Assembly: GCF_014635345.1 (NCBI RefSeq)
Contig: NZ_BMCU01000002.1
Span: forward strand, 682,001-746,000
Direction: 5' to 3'
Source of the DNA: Rhodococcoides trifolii
GTDB lineage: Bacteria > Actinomycetota > Actinomycetes > Mycobacteriales > Mycobacteriaceae
Length of the DNA stretch: 64,000 nt
Under the pieces are notes generated by a model. That model was not told where the DNA came from, ran no database searches, and saw only the letters and a list, made by a program, of their open reading frames with translations. The first letter of the stretch is position 1; each line of letters starts with the position of its first letter. A program made the position numbers and the translations under genes. This document shows, one piece after another, positions 7,866 through 18,047 of the stretch.

Positions 7866-9671
7866 GTGAACCCCGCACTCGCAGCCGGGCTGCAGATCGC
7901 GGCCGTCGTGATCGTGCTCGCTGCCGCCTACGTTCCCCTCGGCGACTACATGGCGCGCGTGTTCACCAATCCGAGAGATGCTCTCGCGCGTGCGGAACTC
8001 GTCGGCTCTGCTGCGCAACAGGCCCACGGATCGACGACCACCACGACGACGACATCAGCTCCACAGCCGCAGAATCGATCGGCGACGGCCTCGGCCGACT
8101 GGCGCGTGGAGTCGCTCCTCTACCGCCTGTGCCGTATCGATCCCCGCTCGGAACAGACCTGGGTCGGTTACGCACTGAGCGTGCTGGGGTTCTCGGCCGC
8201 CGGCGTGCTGTTTCTGTATGTGCTGCAACGTGTTCAAGGTGTTCTGCCGCTGAACAATTCGCTACCGGGGGTCAGTCCCTCGGTCGCGTTCAACACGGCC
8301 GTCTCCTTCGTCACCAACACCAACTGGCAGTCGTACTCACCCGAGACGACGATGAGCAATCTGACCCAACCTCTCGGTCTTGCAGTCCAGAACTTCGTCT
8401 CTGCCGCAGTGGGATTGGCCGTGGCGGTTGCAGTGATCCGCGGGTTCGTCCGTGTGCGCAGTGGAGGTGAACTCGGAAACTTCTGGGTCGATCTCACGCG
8501 CGGCGTCCTGCGGATCCTGCTGCCGTTGTCGTTCGTCGTGGCGTTGATCCTGCTGACGCAGGGCGTCGTCATGTCGTTCCACAGCAGTTTCGCGTCGACG
8601 GGTCTGGACGGTAGCTCGATCACGAATGCTCTCGCTCCTGTCGCCTCTCAGGAAGCGATCAAAGAGCTCGGTACCAACGGCGGCGGAATCCTGGCAGCCA
8701 ACTCGGCGCACCCGTTCGAGAACCCGACGCCGCTGTCCAACATCGTCGAGATCATCGCGTTGCTGCTCGTTCCCGTCGCGTTGACCCGCACGTTCGGAAC
8801 CCTTGTGGGAGAACGCAAGCAGGGCCTGTCGATCCTGGCGGTCATGACCTTGCTGTGGGGAGCGCTCCTCGCGGTGACCCTCGCCGCAGAATCGACCACG
8901 CGAGGCGTTGCCGCGCAGGCTGCCGGGGCCATGATGGAGGGGAAGGAACAACGCTTCGGCATTCCCGGATCTGCCCTCTTCGCAGTCAGCACCACCGGAA
9001 CCTCCACCGGCGCTGTGAACTCGGCGCACGATTCCATGTCGGCCCTCGGCGGCGGAGCGATCACCCTCAACATGCTCCTCGGGGAGGTTGCGCCCGGCGG
9101 AGTGGGAACCGGGCTCTACGGAATGCTCGTGCTCGCTGTCATCGCCGTGTTCGTCGGCGGGTTGCTGGTGGGACGCACCCCGGAGTATCTGGGCAAGAAA
9201 CTGGGCAAGCGCGAGATCACCATGGCCGCGCTGTCCGTCCTCGTCATGCCGGCCCTCGTTCTGATCGGTACCGGTATCTCGGTAATCCTGGGTTCCACGA
9301 GCGGAGCGCTGGGCAACAGCGGCGATCCCGGGACGCCGGGGTCGATCCACGGATTCACCGAGGTGCTCTACGCCTTCGCGTCGGCAGCGAACAACAACGG
9401 AAGTGCGTTCGGCGGACTGACCGTGACCAGCGACTGGTTCCAGACCTCGCTCGGGATCGCCATGCTGTTCGGCCGATTCCTGCCCATCGTGTTCGTGCTG
9501 GCACTCGCCGGTTCGCTCGTCACCAAGCGACGCAGTCCTGCCGGGCCCGGCACCTTGCCCACCACGGGAGCGCTGTTCGTCGGTCTGCTGACCGGCACGA
9601 TCGTGCTCGTCGCGGCGCTCACCTTCTTCCCGGCGCTCGCACTGGGACCCTTCGCGGAGGCTTTGCAATGA
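7866..9671 (+). CDS. kdpA: Potassium-transporting ATPase potassium-binding subunit KdpA, with N-terminal insertion
   Basis: A 601-residue polytopic membrane protein that forms the K+ channel-like subunit of KdpFABC. Selectivity-filter-type segments are visible, for example [26 protein letters not shown] and [13 protein letters not shown]. The family is usually near 555-560 residues. The excess is a block at about residues 39-77, between [10 protein letters not shown] and [12 protein letters not shown]. It is rich in Ala, Gln, Ser and Thr and includes seven threonines in a row. Related proteins pass almost directly from the first motif to the second. Start GTG 7866. The stop overlaps kdpB (ATGA). 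Confidence 0.96.
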   Translation: MNPALAAGLQIAAVVIVLAAAYVPLGDYMARVFTNPRDALARAELVGSAAQQAHGSTTTTTTTSAPQPQNRSATASADWRVESLLYRLCRIDPRSEQTWVGYALSVLGFSAAGVLFLYVLQRVQGVLPLNNSLPGVSPSVAFNTAVSFVTNTNWQSYSPETTMSNLTQPLGLAVQNFVSAAVGLAVAVAVIRGFVRVRSGGELGNFWVDLTRGVLRILLPLSFVVALILLTQGVVMSFHSSFASTGLDGSSITNALAPVASQEAIKELGTNGGGILAANSAHPFENPTPLSNIVEIIALLLVPVALTRTFGTLVGERKQGLSILAVMTLLWGALLAVTLAAESTTRGVAAQAAGAMMEGKEQRFGIPGSALFAVSTTGTSTGAVNSAHDSMSALGGGAITLNMLLGEVAPGGVGTGLYGMLVLAVIAVFVGGLLVGRTPEYLGKKLGKREITMAALSVLVMPALVLIGTGISVILGSTSGALGNSGDPGTPGSIHGFTEVLYAFASAANNNGSAFGGLTVTSDWFQTSLGIAMLFGRFLPIVFVLALAGSLVTKRRSPAGPGTLPTTGALFVGLLTGTIVLVAALTFFPALALGPFAEALQ

Positions 9672-11758
9672 CACTGGTCAACGACCGTCCCACCCAGTCG
9701 GAGGCAACACCCGACGCGGGTGCCCCCGCTGCCGTCACCTCCGGCTACTTCAGTCCCAAGCAACTGTGGACTTCGCTACCCGGCGCATTCCGCAAGCTCG
9801 ATCCACGACACCAGGCCCGCAATCCGGTGATGTTCGTCGTTCTCGTCGGCTCCGTCATCACCACGATCATGGCCGTCGTCGACCCGTCGGTGTTCTCCTG
9901 GCTCGTCACGGGCTGGCTGTGGTTCACGGTGCTGTTCGCTAACCTCGCCGAATCCGTTGCCGAAGGCCGAGGGAAAGCGCAGGCGGCCAGCCTTCGCAAC
10001 GTCAAACGGGACACGCTCGCGAACCGGCGGCTGCCCGACGGCTCCGTCGAGAGCGTGGCCGGCACCGACCTGAGGGTCGGCGACGAGGTCGTCGTCACCG
10101 CGGGCGAAATCATTCCCGGCGACGGTGACGTGATCGACGGCATCGCGTCGGTCGACGAGTCCGCCATCACCGGCGAATCGGCGCCGGTGGTGCGTGAGTC
10201 GGGTGGCGATCGAAGTGCCGTCACCGGCGGCACCACGGTGTTGTCGGACCGTATCGTCGTGAAAATCACTGCTGCACAGGGCGAAACGTTCGTCGACCGA
10301 ATGATCGCACTGGTCGAGGGTGCGTCCCGGCAGAAGACGCCGAACGAGATCGCGCTGAACATCCTGCTCGCCTCGTTGACCATCGTGTTTCTCCTCGCCG
10401 TCGTGGCGATCGGACCTATGGGAATCTACGCAGGCTCGGCGCAGGACCCGGTCAAGCTCATCGCGCTTCTGGTGTGCCTCATTCCGACGACCATCGGAGC
10501 GCTCCTCTCGGCCATCGGCATCGCCGGCATGGACCGGCTGGTGCAGCGCAACGTGCTGGCCATGTCCGGCCGGGCAGTCGAGGCGGCCGGGGACATCGAC
10601 ACCCTGCTCATGGACAAGACCGGCACGATCACCTTCGGCAACCGCAGGGCCACGGCACTGCATCCGGCACCGGGAATCATGTTGCAGGAGTTGGCCGACG
10701 CGGCCAGACTGTCGAGTTTGGCCGACGGAACACCCGAAGGGCGCAGCATCGTCGAACTCGTCGCACGCGACTTCGGTGGGGACATGGATGCGGCGGCGGG
10801 CGGTGAGTTCGTTCCGTTCACCGCTCAGACCCGCATGAGTGGTCTGGACGTCGACGGGCGGCAGATTCGAAAGGGCGCCTCCGACAGCGTGTTCACCTGG
10901 GTTCGCGAACAGGGAGGCGACGCGGTCGACACTGCGGTACGTGATTCGGTCGAGTCGGTGTCCGAGGCGGGCGGCACACCGCTCGTCGTCGCTGTCGCCG
11001 AATCAGCCGGCGGGGCCCGTGTTCTGGGCGTCGTGGAGCTGTCGGACGTAGTCAAGCCGCACATTGCGGAACGGTTCGCGCGGCTGCGGGCAATGGGCAT
11101 CCGAACCGTGATGGTCACCGGTGACAATCCGCTGACGGCGAGGGCCATCGCGGCCGAGGCGGGTGTCGACGACTTTCTCGCCGAGGCGACGCCGGAAGAC
11201 AAACTGGCCCTGATCCGCCGCGAGCAGAACGGTGGCCGGCTCGTCGCCATGACGGGGGACGGCACCAACGACGCCCCCGCGCTGGCCCAGGCCGACGTCG
11301 GAGTCGCGATGAACACCGGGACGTCCGCTGCCAAGGAGGCCGGCAACATGGTCGACCTCGACTCCGACCCCACCAAACTCATCGAGGTGGTCGAGGTGGG
11401 AAAACAGCTTCTGATCACCCGCGGTGCACTCACGACGTTCTCGCTGGCGAACGACCTCGCGAAGTACTTCGCGATTCTGCCGGCCATGTTCAGTGCGCTC
11501 TATCCGCAGCTCGACACGCTCAACATCATGCGGCTCGCCACGCCGCAGTCGGCCATCGTCTCGGCCGTGGTGTTCAACGCACTGGTCATCGTGGCGCTGA
11601 TTCCTCTTGCGCTGAAAGGTGTTCGGTACACACCGTCCACCGCATCGAAGCTTCTCGGTCGCAACCTGGCCGTGTACGGGGTGGGCGGCGTGATCTCGCC
11701 GTTCGTCGGTATCTGGTTGATCGATCTCGTGGTTCGACTGATTCCTGGAATGGGCTGA
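9668..11758 (+). CDS. kdpB: Potassium-transporting P-type ATPase subunit KdpB
   Basis: A 696-residue P-type ATPase that powers K+ uptake. The phosphorylation motif DKTGT occurs in [13 protein letters not shown] near residue 315, the actuator motif is AITGES and the hinge motif [16 protein letters not shown]. Start ATG 9668 overlaps the kdpA stop. The frame is open further upstream, but that part lies within kdpA and is not coding. Length matches the family. KdpC begins three bases after the stop. Confidence 0.98.
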   Translation: MTLVNDRPTQSEATPDAGAPAAVTSGYFSPKQLWTSLPGAFRKLDPRHQARNPVMFVVLVGSVITTIMAVVDPSVFSWLVTGWLWFTVLFANLAESVAEGRGKAQAASLRNVKRDTLANRRLPDGSVESVAGTDLRVGDEVVVTAGEIIPGDGDVIDGIASVDESAITGESAPVVRESGGDRSAVTGGTTVLSDRIVVKITAAQGETFVDRMIALVEGASRQKTPNEIALNILLASLTIVFLLAVVAIGPMGIYAGSAQDPVKLIALLVCLIPTTIGALLSAIGIAGMDRLVQRNVLAMSGRAVEAAGDIDTLLMDKTGTITFGNRRATALHPAPGIMLQELADAARLSSLADGTPEGRSIVELVARDFGGDMDAAAGGEFVPFTAQTRMSGLDVDGRQIRKGASDSVFTWVREQGGDAVDTAVRDSVESVSEAGGTPLVVAVAESAGGARVLGVVELSDVVKPHIAERFARLRAMGIRTVMVTGDNPLTARAIAAEAGVDDFLAEATPEDKLALIRREQNGGRLVAMTGDGTNDAPALAQADVGVAMNTGTSAAKEAGNMVDLDSDPTKLIEVVEVGKQLLITRGALTTFSLANDLAKYFAILPAMFSALYPQLDTLNIMRLATPQSAIVSAVVFNALVIVALIPLALKGVRYTPSTASKLLGRNLAVYGVGGVISPFVGIWLIDLVVRLIPGMG

Positions 11759-11761
11759 GCA

Positions 11762-12403
11762 ATGCGTACATTTTCGGTGTTCTTCAAACAGATCGTGGCC
11801 GGTTTCGCGGTCCTGCTGGCGCTGACCGCGGTCCTCGGTGTCGCATATCCCGCTGCGGTCTGGGCGGTGAGCCGCATCGGGTCCCACTCGGCCGAAGGGT
11901 CACCGCTCACGGATGCCAACGGATGTGTGGTCGGCAGCTCTCTGCTCGGTGTCGACACCGCAGTCGGGGACGGCCCTGACCCGTATTTCCACGCTCGGGT
12001 GACCGGGTCGGTGTCCGCCGAGGATCCCTTCGCACCCGGAGACCCGTCGGCCTCGCTTCCGCTGAACCAGGGCCCGAGCAGTGACACCCTCGCGTCCTTC
12101 GTCGAGCAGCGACGCGCTGCGGTGGCGGCGCGCGAGAACGTCGACCCCGCGGCGGTTCCGGTCGATGCAGTGACCGGTTCCGGGTCGGGTGTGGACCCCG
12201 ACATCAGCCCGGAGTACGCCGCCATCCAGATCCCGCGCGTCGCGGCGGCGACCGGCAGGTCGCAGGACGAGGTGCGGGCGCTAGTGTCGAACAACACCGA
12301 CGGTCGTCAGCTCGGATTCCTGGGACAGCCGACCGTGAACGTCACCACGCTGAACGTCGACCTGGGGCTCACTGCGCCGGATTGCTCGACGTCGGGTGGA
12401 TGA
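11762..12403 (+). CDS. kdpC: Potassium-transporting ATPase subunit KdpC
   Basis: A 213-residue subunit with one N-terminal helix (about residues 10-36) and an extracytoplasmic domain. Family segments include LTAVLGVAYPAAVWAVS, GSDVDPDISPEYA-like GSGVDPDISPEYAAIQIPRV and the C-terminal VNVTTLNVDL. KdpC aids K+ affinity and complex assembly. Position directly after kdpB is standard. The kdpD start overlaps its end. Confidence 0.96.
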   Translation: MRTFSVFFKQIVAGFAVLLALTAVLGVAYPAAVWAVSRIGSHSAEGSPLTDANGCVVGSSLLGVDTAVGDGPDPYFHARVTGSVSAEDPFAPGDPSASLPLNQGPSSDTLASFVEQRRAAVAARENVDPAAVPVDAVTGSGSGVDPDISPEYAAIQIPRVAAATGRSQDEVRALVSNNTDGRQLGFLGQPTVNVTTLNVDLGLTAPDCSTSGG

Positions 12404-14930
12404 TGGGCAGGTGAGCACCCACGCCGGCGCCGACGACGAGCGGACCACCCCCGGGACCAGGGGGGAACTGCGCATCTATCTCGGCGCGGCGCCGGGTGTG
12501 GGAAAGACCTTCGCGATGTTGGGGGAGGCGCACCGACGGCAGACGCGAGGATGCGACGTTCTCGCGGGCGTCGTGGAAACGCACGGTCGGCGTGGAACGG
12601 CAGAACTGCTGGAGGGAATCACGGTCCTTCCCCCGACGACGATCGAGTATCGCGGATCCGAGGCTGCCGAACTCGACGTCGACGGTGTCCTGAGCCGCGC
12701 GCCCGAGGTGGTGCTGATCGACGAACTGGCCCACACCAACACCCCGGGAAGTCGAAACGCCAAACGCTGGCAGGACGTCGAGGAGTTCCTCGACGCCGGG
12801 ATCGACGTGGTGTCGACGTTGAACGTCCAGCACCTCGAGAGTCTGAACGACGTGGTGCAGCGCATCACCGGCGTCGTGCAACGTGAAACGGTCCCCGACG
12901 CGGTCGTGCGGGCCGCGGCTCAAGTCGAGTTGGTCGACATCACGCCGGAGGCGTTGCGCCGCAGACTCTCTCACGGAAACGTCTATGCGGCCGAGAAGAT
13001 CGACGCGGCCCTGAGCAACTTCTTCAGGCGCGGTAACCTCACTGCTCTACGGGAACTGGCGTTGCTGTGGTTGGCCGATCAGGTCGACGCCGCCCTCGCC
13101 CGATACCGCGCCGACAACGCCATCGAGGACACCTGGGAGGCACGCGAGCGTCTCGTCGTCGCGGTCACCGGGGGGCCGGAATCGGAAACCCTGCTGCGCC
13201 GGGCCAGCCGAATCGCCGCCAAGTCCAGCGCGGAGTTGATGGTGCTGCACGTCGTGCGGGGCGACGGCCTCGCCGGTGTCTCGGCATCGAACATGGGCAA
13301 GGTGCGCACTCTCGCCTCGGCGTTGGGCGCGTCCGTGCACAGCATCGTCGGCGACGACGTCCCGGCCACCCTTCTCGAATTCGCTCGCGGCGTGAACGCG
13401 ACCCAGCTGGTGCTCGGCACGTCCCGGCGCTCGCGGTGGGCGCGGATCTTCGACGAGGGAATCGGCTCGTCGGTGGTGCAGCATTCCGGAACGATCGACG
13501 TCCACATGGTCACCCACGAGGAAGCGCGCAGCGGCATCAGGCGGACCGCGGCGCCGGCGCTGCGGCGACCGCTGGCGTGGGCAGCCTCCGTTGTCGTCCC
13601 CGCCCTCGCAGCCGCTCTCATCTCGCTGTTCGACGACTACCTCGAACTGGGCGGCGAGAGCGCGCTGTTCTTCGTCGTGGTGCTGGCGGTGTCACTTCTG
13701 GGTGGAGTGGCGCCGGCGGCTCTGTCGGCACTGTTCTCGGCGTTGCTGCTCAACTACTTCTTCACCGATCCGCTCTACAGCTTCACCATTGCCGAGCCGG
13801 ACAACTTCGTCACCACGGTCGTGCTTCTCATGGTCGCCGTTGCCGTTGCGGTGCTGGTGGATTCGGCCGCGAAACGATCCCGCGAGGCCCGCCGAGCATC
13901 GCAGGAGGCGGAGTTGCTCGCCCTGTTCGCGGGCTCGGTGCTGCGCGGCGCCGACCTTCCGGCGCTCCTCGAACGGGTGCGCGAAACCTACGGGCAGCGG
14001 GCCGTCGCCGTGGTGCGCGGCGGACACGAGGTGGTCGAATCGGTGGGACAGGACCCGCCGGACACCGTGGATGCCGCCGACACCGCCATCGAGGTGTCGG
14101 GAGGGGACTACGCACTGTTGCTCGCGGGTGGGCGCACCCGCGCCGGTGATCGCCGGGTGCTCGTCGCGGTGGCGAATCAGGCCGTCGGGCTGATACGCCA
14201 GGAACAGCTCGCCGAGGAGGCGTCGGCGGCAACAGCTTTGGCGGAGTCGGATCGGTTGCGTCGGGCGTTGCTCTCCGCTGTCGGGCACGATCTGCGCACG
14301 CCACTCGCCGCGGTGAAGGCGTCGGTGTCCTCCCTGCGCAGCGACGACGTGCACTTCTCGCCGGAGGACACCGCGGAATTACTTGCGACGGTGGAGGAGT
14401 CGACCGATCAGCTCACCGCCCTGGTGGGCAACCTTCTCGATTCCTCGCGTCTCGCCGCGGGCGCCGTGAAACCGATCTCCGCCCCGGTCTTCCTCGACGA
14501 AGTCGTGCACCGAGCGTCGGCAGCGGTCGGGCCCGCGCGGTCTCGGCTGACGGTCGACGTGGGGGACCTGTCGGTACTGGCGGACGACGGGTTGCTCGAG
14601 CGCGTGGTGGCGAACCTCATCGACAACGCGGTCCGACACGGCGCCGGCAGCGCGGTGTCGGTGTCGGCCGTGCCTGCCGACGGGCGTGTCCTGTTGAGCG
14701 TCGCAGACCAGGGACCCGGCGTGGACGCCGACAGCGCCGGCACGATGTTCGACGCGTTCCAGCGGCTCGGCGATCGCGACAACACCACCGGAGTCGGGCT
14801 GGGATTGTCGGTCGTCCGGGGGTTCACCGAAGCCATGGGCGGGTCGGTCACAGCGTCGCAGACACCGGGCGGCGGCGTGCGGATGACCGTCGACCTTCCT
14901 GCGGACCCGGCGATGACGGCGGCGCGGTGA
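12396..14930 (+). CDS. kdpD: Osmosensitive K+ channel sensor histidine kinase KdpD
   Basis: An 844-residue sensor kinase. The N-terminal KdpD domain has Walker A GAAPGVGKT at residues 30-38 and VVLIDELAHTNTPGSRN near 105-121. A universal-stress-like domain spans about 245-370 and four membrane helices about 390-500. The dimerisation helix has GHDLRTPLAAVKAS with the phospho-acceptor His at about 631, and the ATPase domain has NLIDNAVRHG near 740 and GVGLGLSVVRGF near 800. It senses K+ limitation and phosphorylates KdpE. GTG 12396 overlaps kdpC by eight bases; GTG 12411 (MSTHAGADDE) is an alternative start. Confidence 0.96.
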   Translation: MDDGQVSTHAGADDERTTPGTRGELRIYLGAAPGVGKTFAMLGEAHRRQTRGCDVLAGVVETHGRRGTAELLEGITVLPPTTIEYRGSEAAELDVDGVLSRAPEVVLIDELAHTNTPGSRNAKRWQDVEEFLDAGIDVVSTLNVQHLESLNDVVQRITGVVQRETVPDAVVRAAAQVELVDITPEALRRRLSHGNVYAAEKIDAALSNFFRRGNLTALRELALLWLADQVDAALARYRADNAIEDTWEARERLVVAVTGGPESETLLRRASRIAAKSSAELMVLHVVRGDGLAGVSASNMGKVRTLASALGASVHSIVGDDVPATLLEFARGVNATQLVLGTSRRSRWARIFDEGIGSSVVQHSGTIDVHMVTHEEARSGIRRTAAPALRRPLAWAASVVVPALAAALISLFDDYLELGGESALFFVVVLAVSLLGGVAPAALSALFSALLLNYFFTDPLYSFTIAEPDNFVTTVVLLMVAVAVAVLVDSAAKRSREARRASQEAELLALFAGSVLRGADLPALLERVRETYGQRAVAVVRGGHEVVESVGQDPPDTVDAADTAIEVSGGDYALLLAGGRTRAGDRRVLVAVANQAVGLIRQEQLAEEASAATALAESDRLRRALLSAVGHDLRTPLAAVKASVSSLRSDDVHFSPEDTAELLATVEESTDQLTALVGNLLDSSRLAAGAVKPISAPVFLDEVVHRASAAVGPARSRLTVDVGDLSVLADDGLLERVVANLIDNAVRHGAGSAVSVSAVPADGRVLLSVADQGPGVDADSAGTMFDAFQRLGDRDNTTGVGLGLSVVRGFTEAMGGSVTASQTPGGGVRMTVDLPADPAMTAAR

Positions 14931-15628
14931 GCGACCGGCAGGCGCCCACCCGGGTTCTGGTGGTCGACGACGAACCTCAGATTCTCCGGGCCCTTCGCAT
15001 CAACCTCAGTGTGCGGGGATACGAGGTGACGACGGCGTCCACCGGTGCCGGTGCACTTCGGGCCGCGGCGGAGACGCGCCCCGACGTCGTGGTGCTCGAC
15101 CTCGGACTGCCCGATCTCGACGGCACCGAGGTCCTGGCCGGGTTGCGCGGGTGGACGCAGGTGCCGGTCGTGGTGCTCTCCGCGCGCACTGATTCCTCCG
15201 ACAAGGTCGACGCCCTCGACGCGGGGGCCGACGACTACGTCACCAAGCCGTTCGGAATGGACGAGTTCCTCGCCCGACTCCGCGCCGCCGTACGCCGGGG
15301 CGCTGCGTCCGGTGAGGTGGAGGCGGAACCCGTCGTCGTCACCGACGCGTTCACCGTCGACCTGTCGGCCAAGACGGTCACCCGGGACGGCGCGGCCGTG
15401 CACCTCACACCGACCGAGTGGGGAATGCTGGAAACTCTGGTGCGGCACCGCGGCAAACTCGTCGGTCAGCGCGAATTGCTGCGGGAAGTGTGGGGACCGG
15501 CCTACGAGACGGAGACGCATTACCTGCGCGTCTATCTCGCCCAATTGCGGCGCAAACTCGAGCCGGATCCGGCGCACCCTCGACATCTGTTGACCGAAGC
15601 CGGAATGGGTTATCGCTTCCGCGAATGA
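14927..15628 (+). CDS. kdpE: Response regulator KdpE
   Basis: A 233-residue OmpR-family regulator that activates kdp transcription when phosphorylated. The receiver domain has VVDDEPQILRAL, acceptor Asp58 in VVVLDLGLPD, and the conserved lysine in YVTKPFGMDE. The C-terminal winged helix covers about residues 135-230 (HLTPTEWGMLETLVRHRGKL, ETHYLRVYLAQLRRKLE). The GTG start overlaps the kdpD stop by four bases. Confidence 0.96.
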   Translation: MSDRQAPTRVLVVDDEPQILRALRINLSVRGYEVTTASTGAGALRAAAETRPDVVVLDLGLPDLDGTEVLAGLRGWTQVPVVVLSARTDSSDKVDALDAGADDYVTKPFGMDEFLARLRAAVRRGAASGEVEAEPVVVTDAFTVDLSAKTVTRDGAAVHLTPTEWGMLETLVRHRGKLVGQRELLREVWGPAYETETHYLRVYLAQLRRKLEPDPAHPRHLLTEAGMGYRFRE

Positions 15629-15650
15629 CGGTTCGACCACCGGAGTCGCG

Positions 15651-15656
15651 TAAGTT
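15651..15656 (+). promoter_or_regulatory. Candidate -10 element (TAAGTT) of a leaderless transcript
   Basis: TAAGTT lies eight bases before GTG 15665 and there is no Shine-Dalgarno sequence between them. This fits the TAnnnT -10 pattern of leaderless actinobacterial mRNAs, and suggests that the following gene has its own promoter besides read-through from kdpE. Confidence 0.4.
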
Positions 15657-15664
15657 GACTTCTC

Positions 15665-18037
15665 GTGCGAGTCGATGGACGTGAGATCACGGTGGCAGGG
15701 AGTCTGCTGCAGCCGTTGACCCGCAGGACGAGTGACATCGTGCGAGTTGTGGTGGCCACAGTCGTGCTCGTGGCCGTGGTGGTCACCTCGCTCGTCACCC
15801 GCGGCGAATGGGAAGCGCTCGAACGGTCCGTTTCCGATATCGTCGGCGTGCTCAGTCCGGGCGTCTCGAATGTGGTGTACATCGTCTACGGCGTGTCCAT
15901 TCTTGCTCTCCCGTTCACCATTCTCATCGGGTTGATCGGCGCTCGCCGGTGGAAACTGCTGGGCGGTTTCGTCGCAGCTGCGTTTCTGGCGGCGTTCGCA
16001 TTGTCTATTTCGGGTACCGGATTGTCCGCGCCGAATTGGCACATCGACGAATCGACGCGGATCGACACCCTGCTCTCGCAGTTCCTCGACGACCCACGGT
16101 GGATCGCCATCGTGGCGGCCGTGCTCACGGTGTCCGGTCCGGGGTTGCCGACCAAGTGGCGCCGCACCTGGTGGACGCTGCTCCTCGCGTTCATCCCGAT
16201 CCACCTCGTGGTGAGCACCGTCGTGCCCGCGCGCTCGCTGCTCGGACTCGTCGTCGGGTGGTTGACCGGCGCCGTGGTGGTCTGGGTGGTCGGGACGCCG
16301 GCGCTGGAGGTGCCGTTGGCCTCGGCCGTACGCGTGCTCGATCGGCGCGGTATCTCGGTCACCTCGTTCACGGTGTTGTCGCCGGCCGGTCGCGGCCCAC
16401 TGGTGCTCTCGGCCGCGTCGGACGACGCGACACCCGAGGTGGTCGTCGAGCTGTACGGGCTGAACCAGCGCAGCGGCGGCGCGCTGAGCCAGGGTTGGCG
16501 CGTGGCCACGTTCCGGCCGAGCGAGACGGCGCCACTGCACGCATCCCTGCAACGGGCCGTGGAGCACCGTGCTCTCATGTCCATCGCCATCGGCGACCTT
16601 GCCTTGGCGGCCAGCACACCGCTCGCGGTCGCATCGCTGGAACGCGGGTGGATGCTCTACGCGCACAGTGCCGCTCGCGGTGAACTACTCGAACCCGAAC
16701 GTGGCTCGGACGTCCACGCCGTCTGGCGCTCGCTCGGGGAACTGCACAGCCGGCAGATATCGCACGGTGACCTCCGCGCCGCCGAGCTCCGCGTGTCCGA
16801 AGGCACAGCGACGTTCGACGGTTTCGGCGCCGCGGAGCTGGGCGCGACGGATGCGCAACTGCAGTCGGACGTGGCCCAGCTGCTGCTGACCACGGCCGCC
16901 ATCTACGGTGACGGACCGTCGGTGACGGCAGCGGTGGACACCCTCGGGGAGGACGTGGTGCTCGCCGCGTCCGGGCGCCTGACGCGGGCAGCGATCCCGC
17001 GGCGAGTTCGCAGTGCCGTTCCCGAGGCGAAGAAAGTCATGACGACGGTCCGCGACACCGTGCTCGACCGGACCGGTGCCACGTCGATCACCACCGAGAA
17101 GGTCACCCGCTTCACCCGCAACCAGATCATTCAGCTGGTTCTCCTGTTCGCGCTCGTGTACGTGGCGTACCCGTTCTTCAGCGCCGTCCCGACCTTCGTG
17201 ACCGAACTCGGCTCGATCGACTGGCGTTGGGCCGCAGCAGGTTTGGCCGTGTCCGCGCTCACCTATGTCGGTGCCGCCGCGGCACTGTGGGCATGCGCAT
17301 CCGGACTCGTCAGCTTCAAGAATCTGACGATCATGCAGGTGGCCAACACATTTGCCGCCACGACCACTCCCGCCGGTGTCGGCGGCCTGGCGCTGAGCGT
17401 GCGGTTCCTGCAGAAGGGTGGTCTCGGCGTCACCCGCGCCACGGCCGCGGTGGCGCTGCAGCAGTCCATGCAGGTGATCACCCACGTCACGCTGCTCGTG
17501 CTCTTCAGCGTGGTCGCGGGAACGTCGGCAGAGTTGACGAAATTCGTACCCGACCCGACCGTGCTGTATCTGATCTCCGGTGTAGCGCTGGGTGTTCTGG
17601 GAACCGTGCTCTTCGTGCCGACCCTACGGCGGTGGTTGCGCACAGCCGTGCGCCCGCAGCTCGCAGAGGTCACGCGCGATCTCCTCGAACTCGCCCGCGA
17701 CCCCAGACGTTTCCTGCTCATCGTCCTGGGCTGCGGCGCAACCACTCTCGGTGCGGCGTTCGCACTCTGGGTCAGCATCGAGGCGTTCGGCGGCGGAACC
17801 ACCTTCGTCACCGTCACCGTCGTGACGATGATCGGCGGCACCCTCGCGTCCGCCGCGCCGACACCGGGCGGAGTGGGTGCCGTGGAAGCAGCGCTGATCG
17901 GCGGGTTGGCGGCCTTCGGGCTCCCGGCGAGTATCGCGGTTCCGTCGGTGCTGCTCTACCGAGTGCTCACCTGCTGGCTGCCGGTGTTCCTCGGCTGGCC
18001 GACGCTGCGGTGGCTCGGTAAGAAAGAGATGATCTGA
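15665..18037 (+). CDS. Integral membrane protein with kinase-like middle and lysylphosphatidylglycerol-synthase-type flippase domain
   Basis: A 790-residue protein starting at GTG 15665. The first 240 residues hold about six hydrophobic segments. Residues about 260-460 look like a kinase-like fold with the catalytic-loop-like SHGDLRAAELRV near 365, where a typical loop would read HxDxxxxN; it may be degenerate. The C-terminal 300 residues carry the TIGR00374/YbhN-type membrane domain (TTTPAGVGGLALSVRFLQKG, AAPTPGGVGAVEAALIGGLA). In MprF this domain moves lipids across the membrane; no aminoacyl-transferase domain is present here. Probable role in lipid or polyprenyl-glycan translocation. Function beyond the domain is unknown. 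Confidence 0.8.
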   Translation: MRVDGREITVAGSLLQPLTRRTSDIVRVVVATVVLVAVVVTSLVTRGEWEALERSVSDIVGVLSPGVSNVVYIVYGVSILALPFTILIGLIGARRWKLLGGFVAAAFLAAFALSISGTGLSAPNWHIDESTRIDTLLSQFLDDPRWIAIVAAVLTVSGPGLPTKWRRTWWTLLLAFIPIHLVVSTVVPARSLLGLVVGWLTGAVVVWVVGTPALEVPLASAVRVLDRRGISVTSFTVLSPAGRGPLVLSAASDDATPEVVVELYGLNQRSGGALSQGWRVATFRPSETAPLHASLQRAVEHRALMSIAIGDLALAASTPLAVASLERGWMLYAHSAARGELLEPERGSDVHAVWRSLGELHSRQISHGDLRAAELRVSEGTATFDGFGAAELGATDAQLQSDVAQLLLTTAAIYGDGPSVTAAVDTLGEDVVLAASGRLTRAAIPRRVRSAVPEAKKVMTTVRDTVLDRTGATSITTEKVTRFTRNQIIQLVLLFALVYVAYPFFSAVPTFVTELGSIDWRWAAAGLAVSALTYVGAAAALWACASGLVSFKNLTIMQVANTFAATTTPAGVGGLALSVRFLQKGGLGVTRATAAVALQQSMQVITHVTLLVLFSVVAGTSAELTKFVPDPTVLYLISGVALGVLGTVLFVPTLRRWLRTAVRPQLAEVTRDLLELARDPRRFLLIVLGCGATTLGAAFALWVSIEAFGGGTTFVTVTVVTMIGGTLASAAPTPGGVGAVEAALIGGLAAFGLPASIAVPSVLLYRVLTCWLPVFLGWPTLRWLGKKEMI

Positions 18038-18047
18038 GGTTCGAAAA

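Noticed and set aside
8337-9674. 445-codon open frame opposite kdpA
   Set aside because: Shadow of a strongly conserved gene in GC-rich DNA; composition is rich in Arg, Gly, Asp and His with no domain.
14408-16666. 752-codon open frame on the minus strand across kdpD, kdpE and the flippase gene
   Set aside because: It opposes three well-supported genes and shows no recognisable domain.
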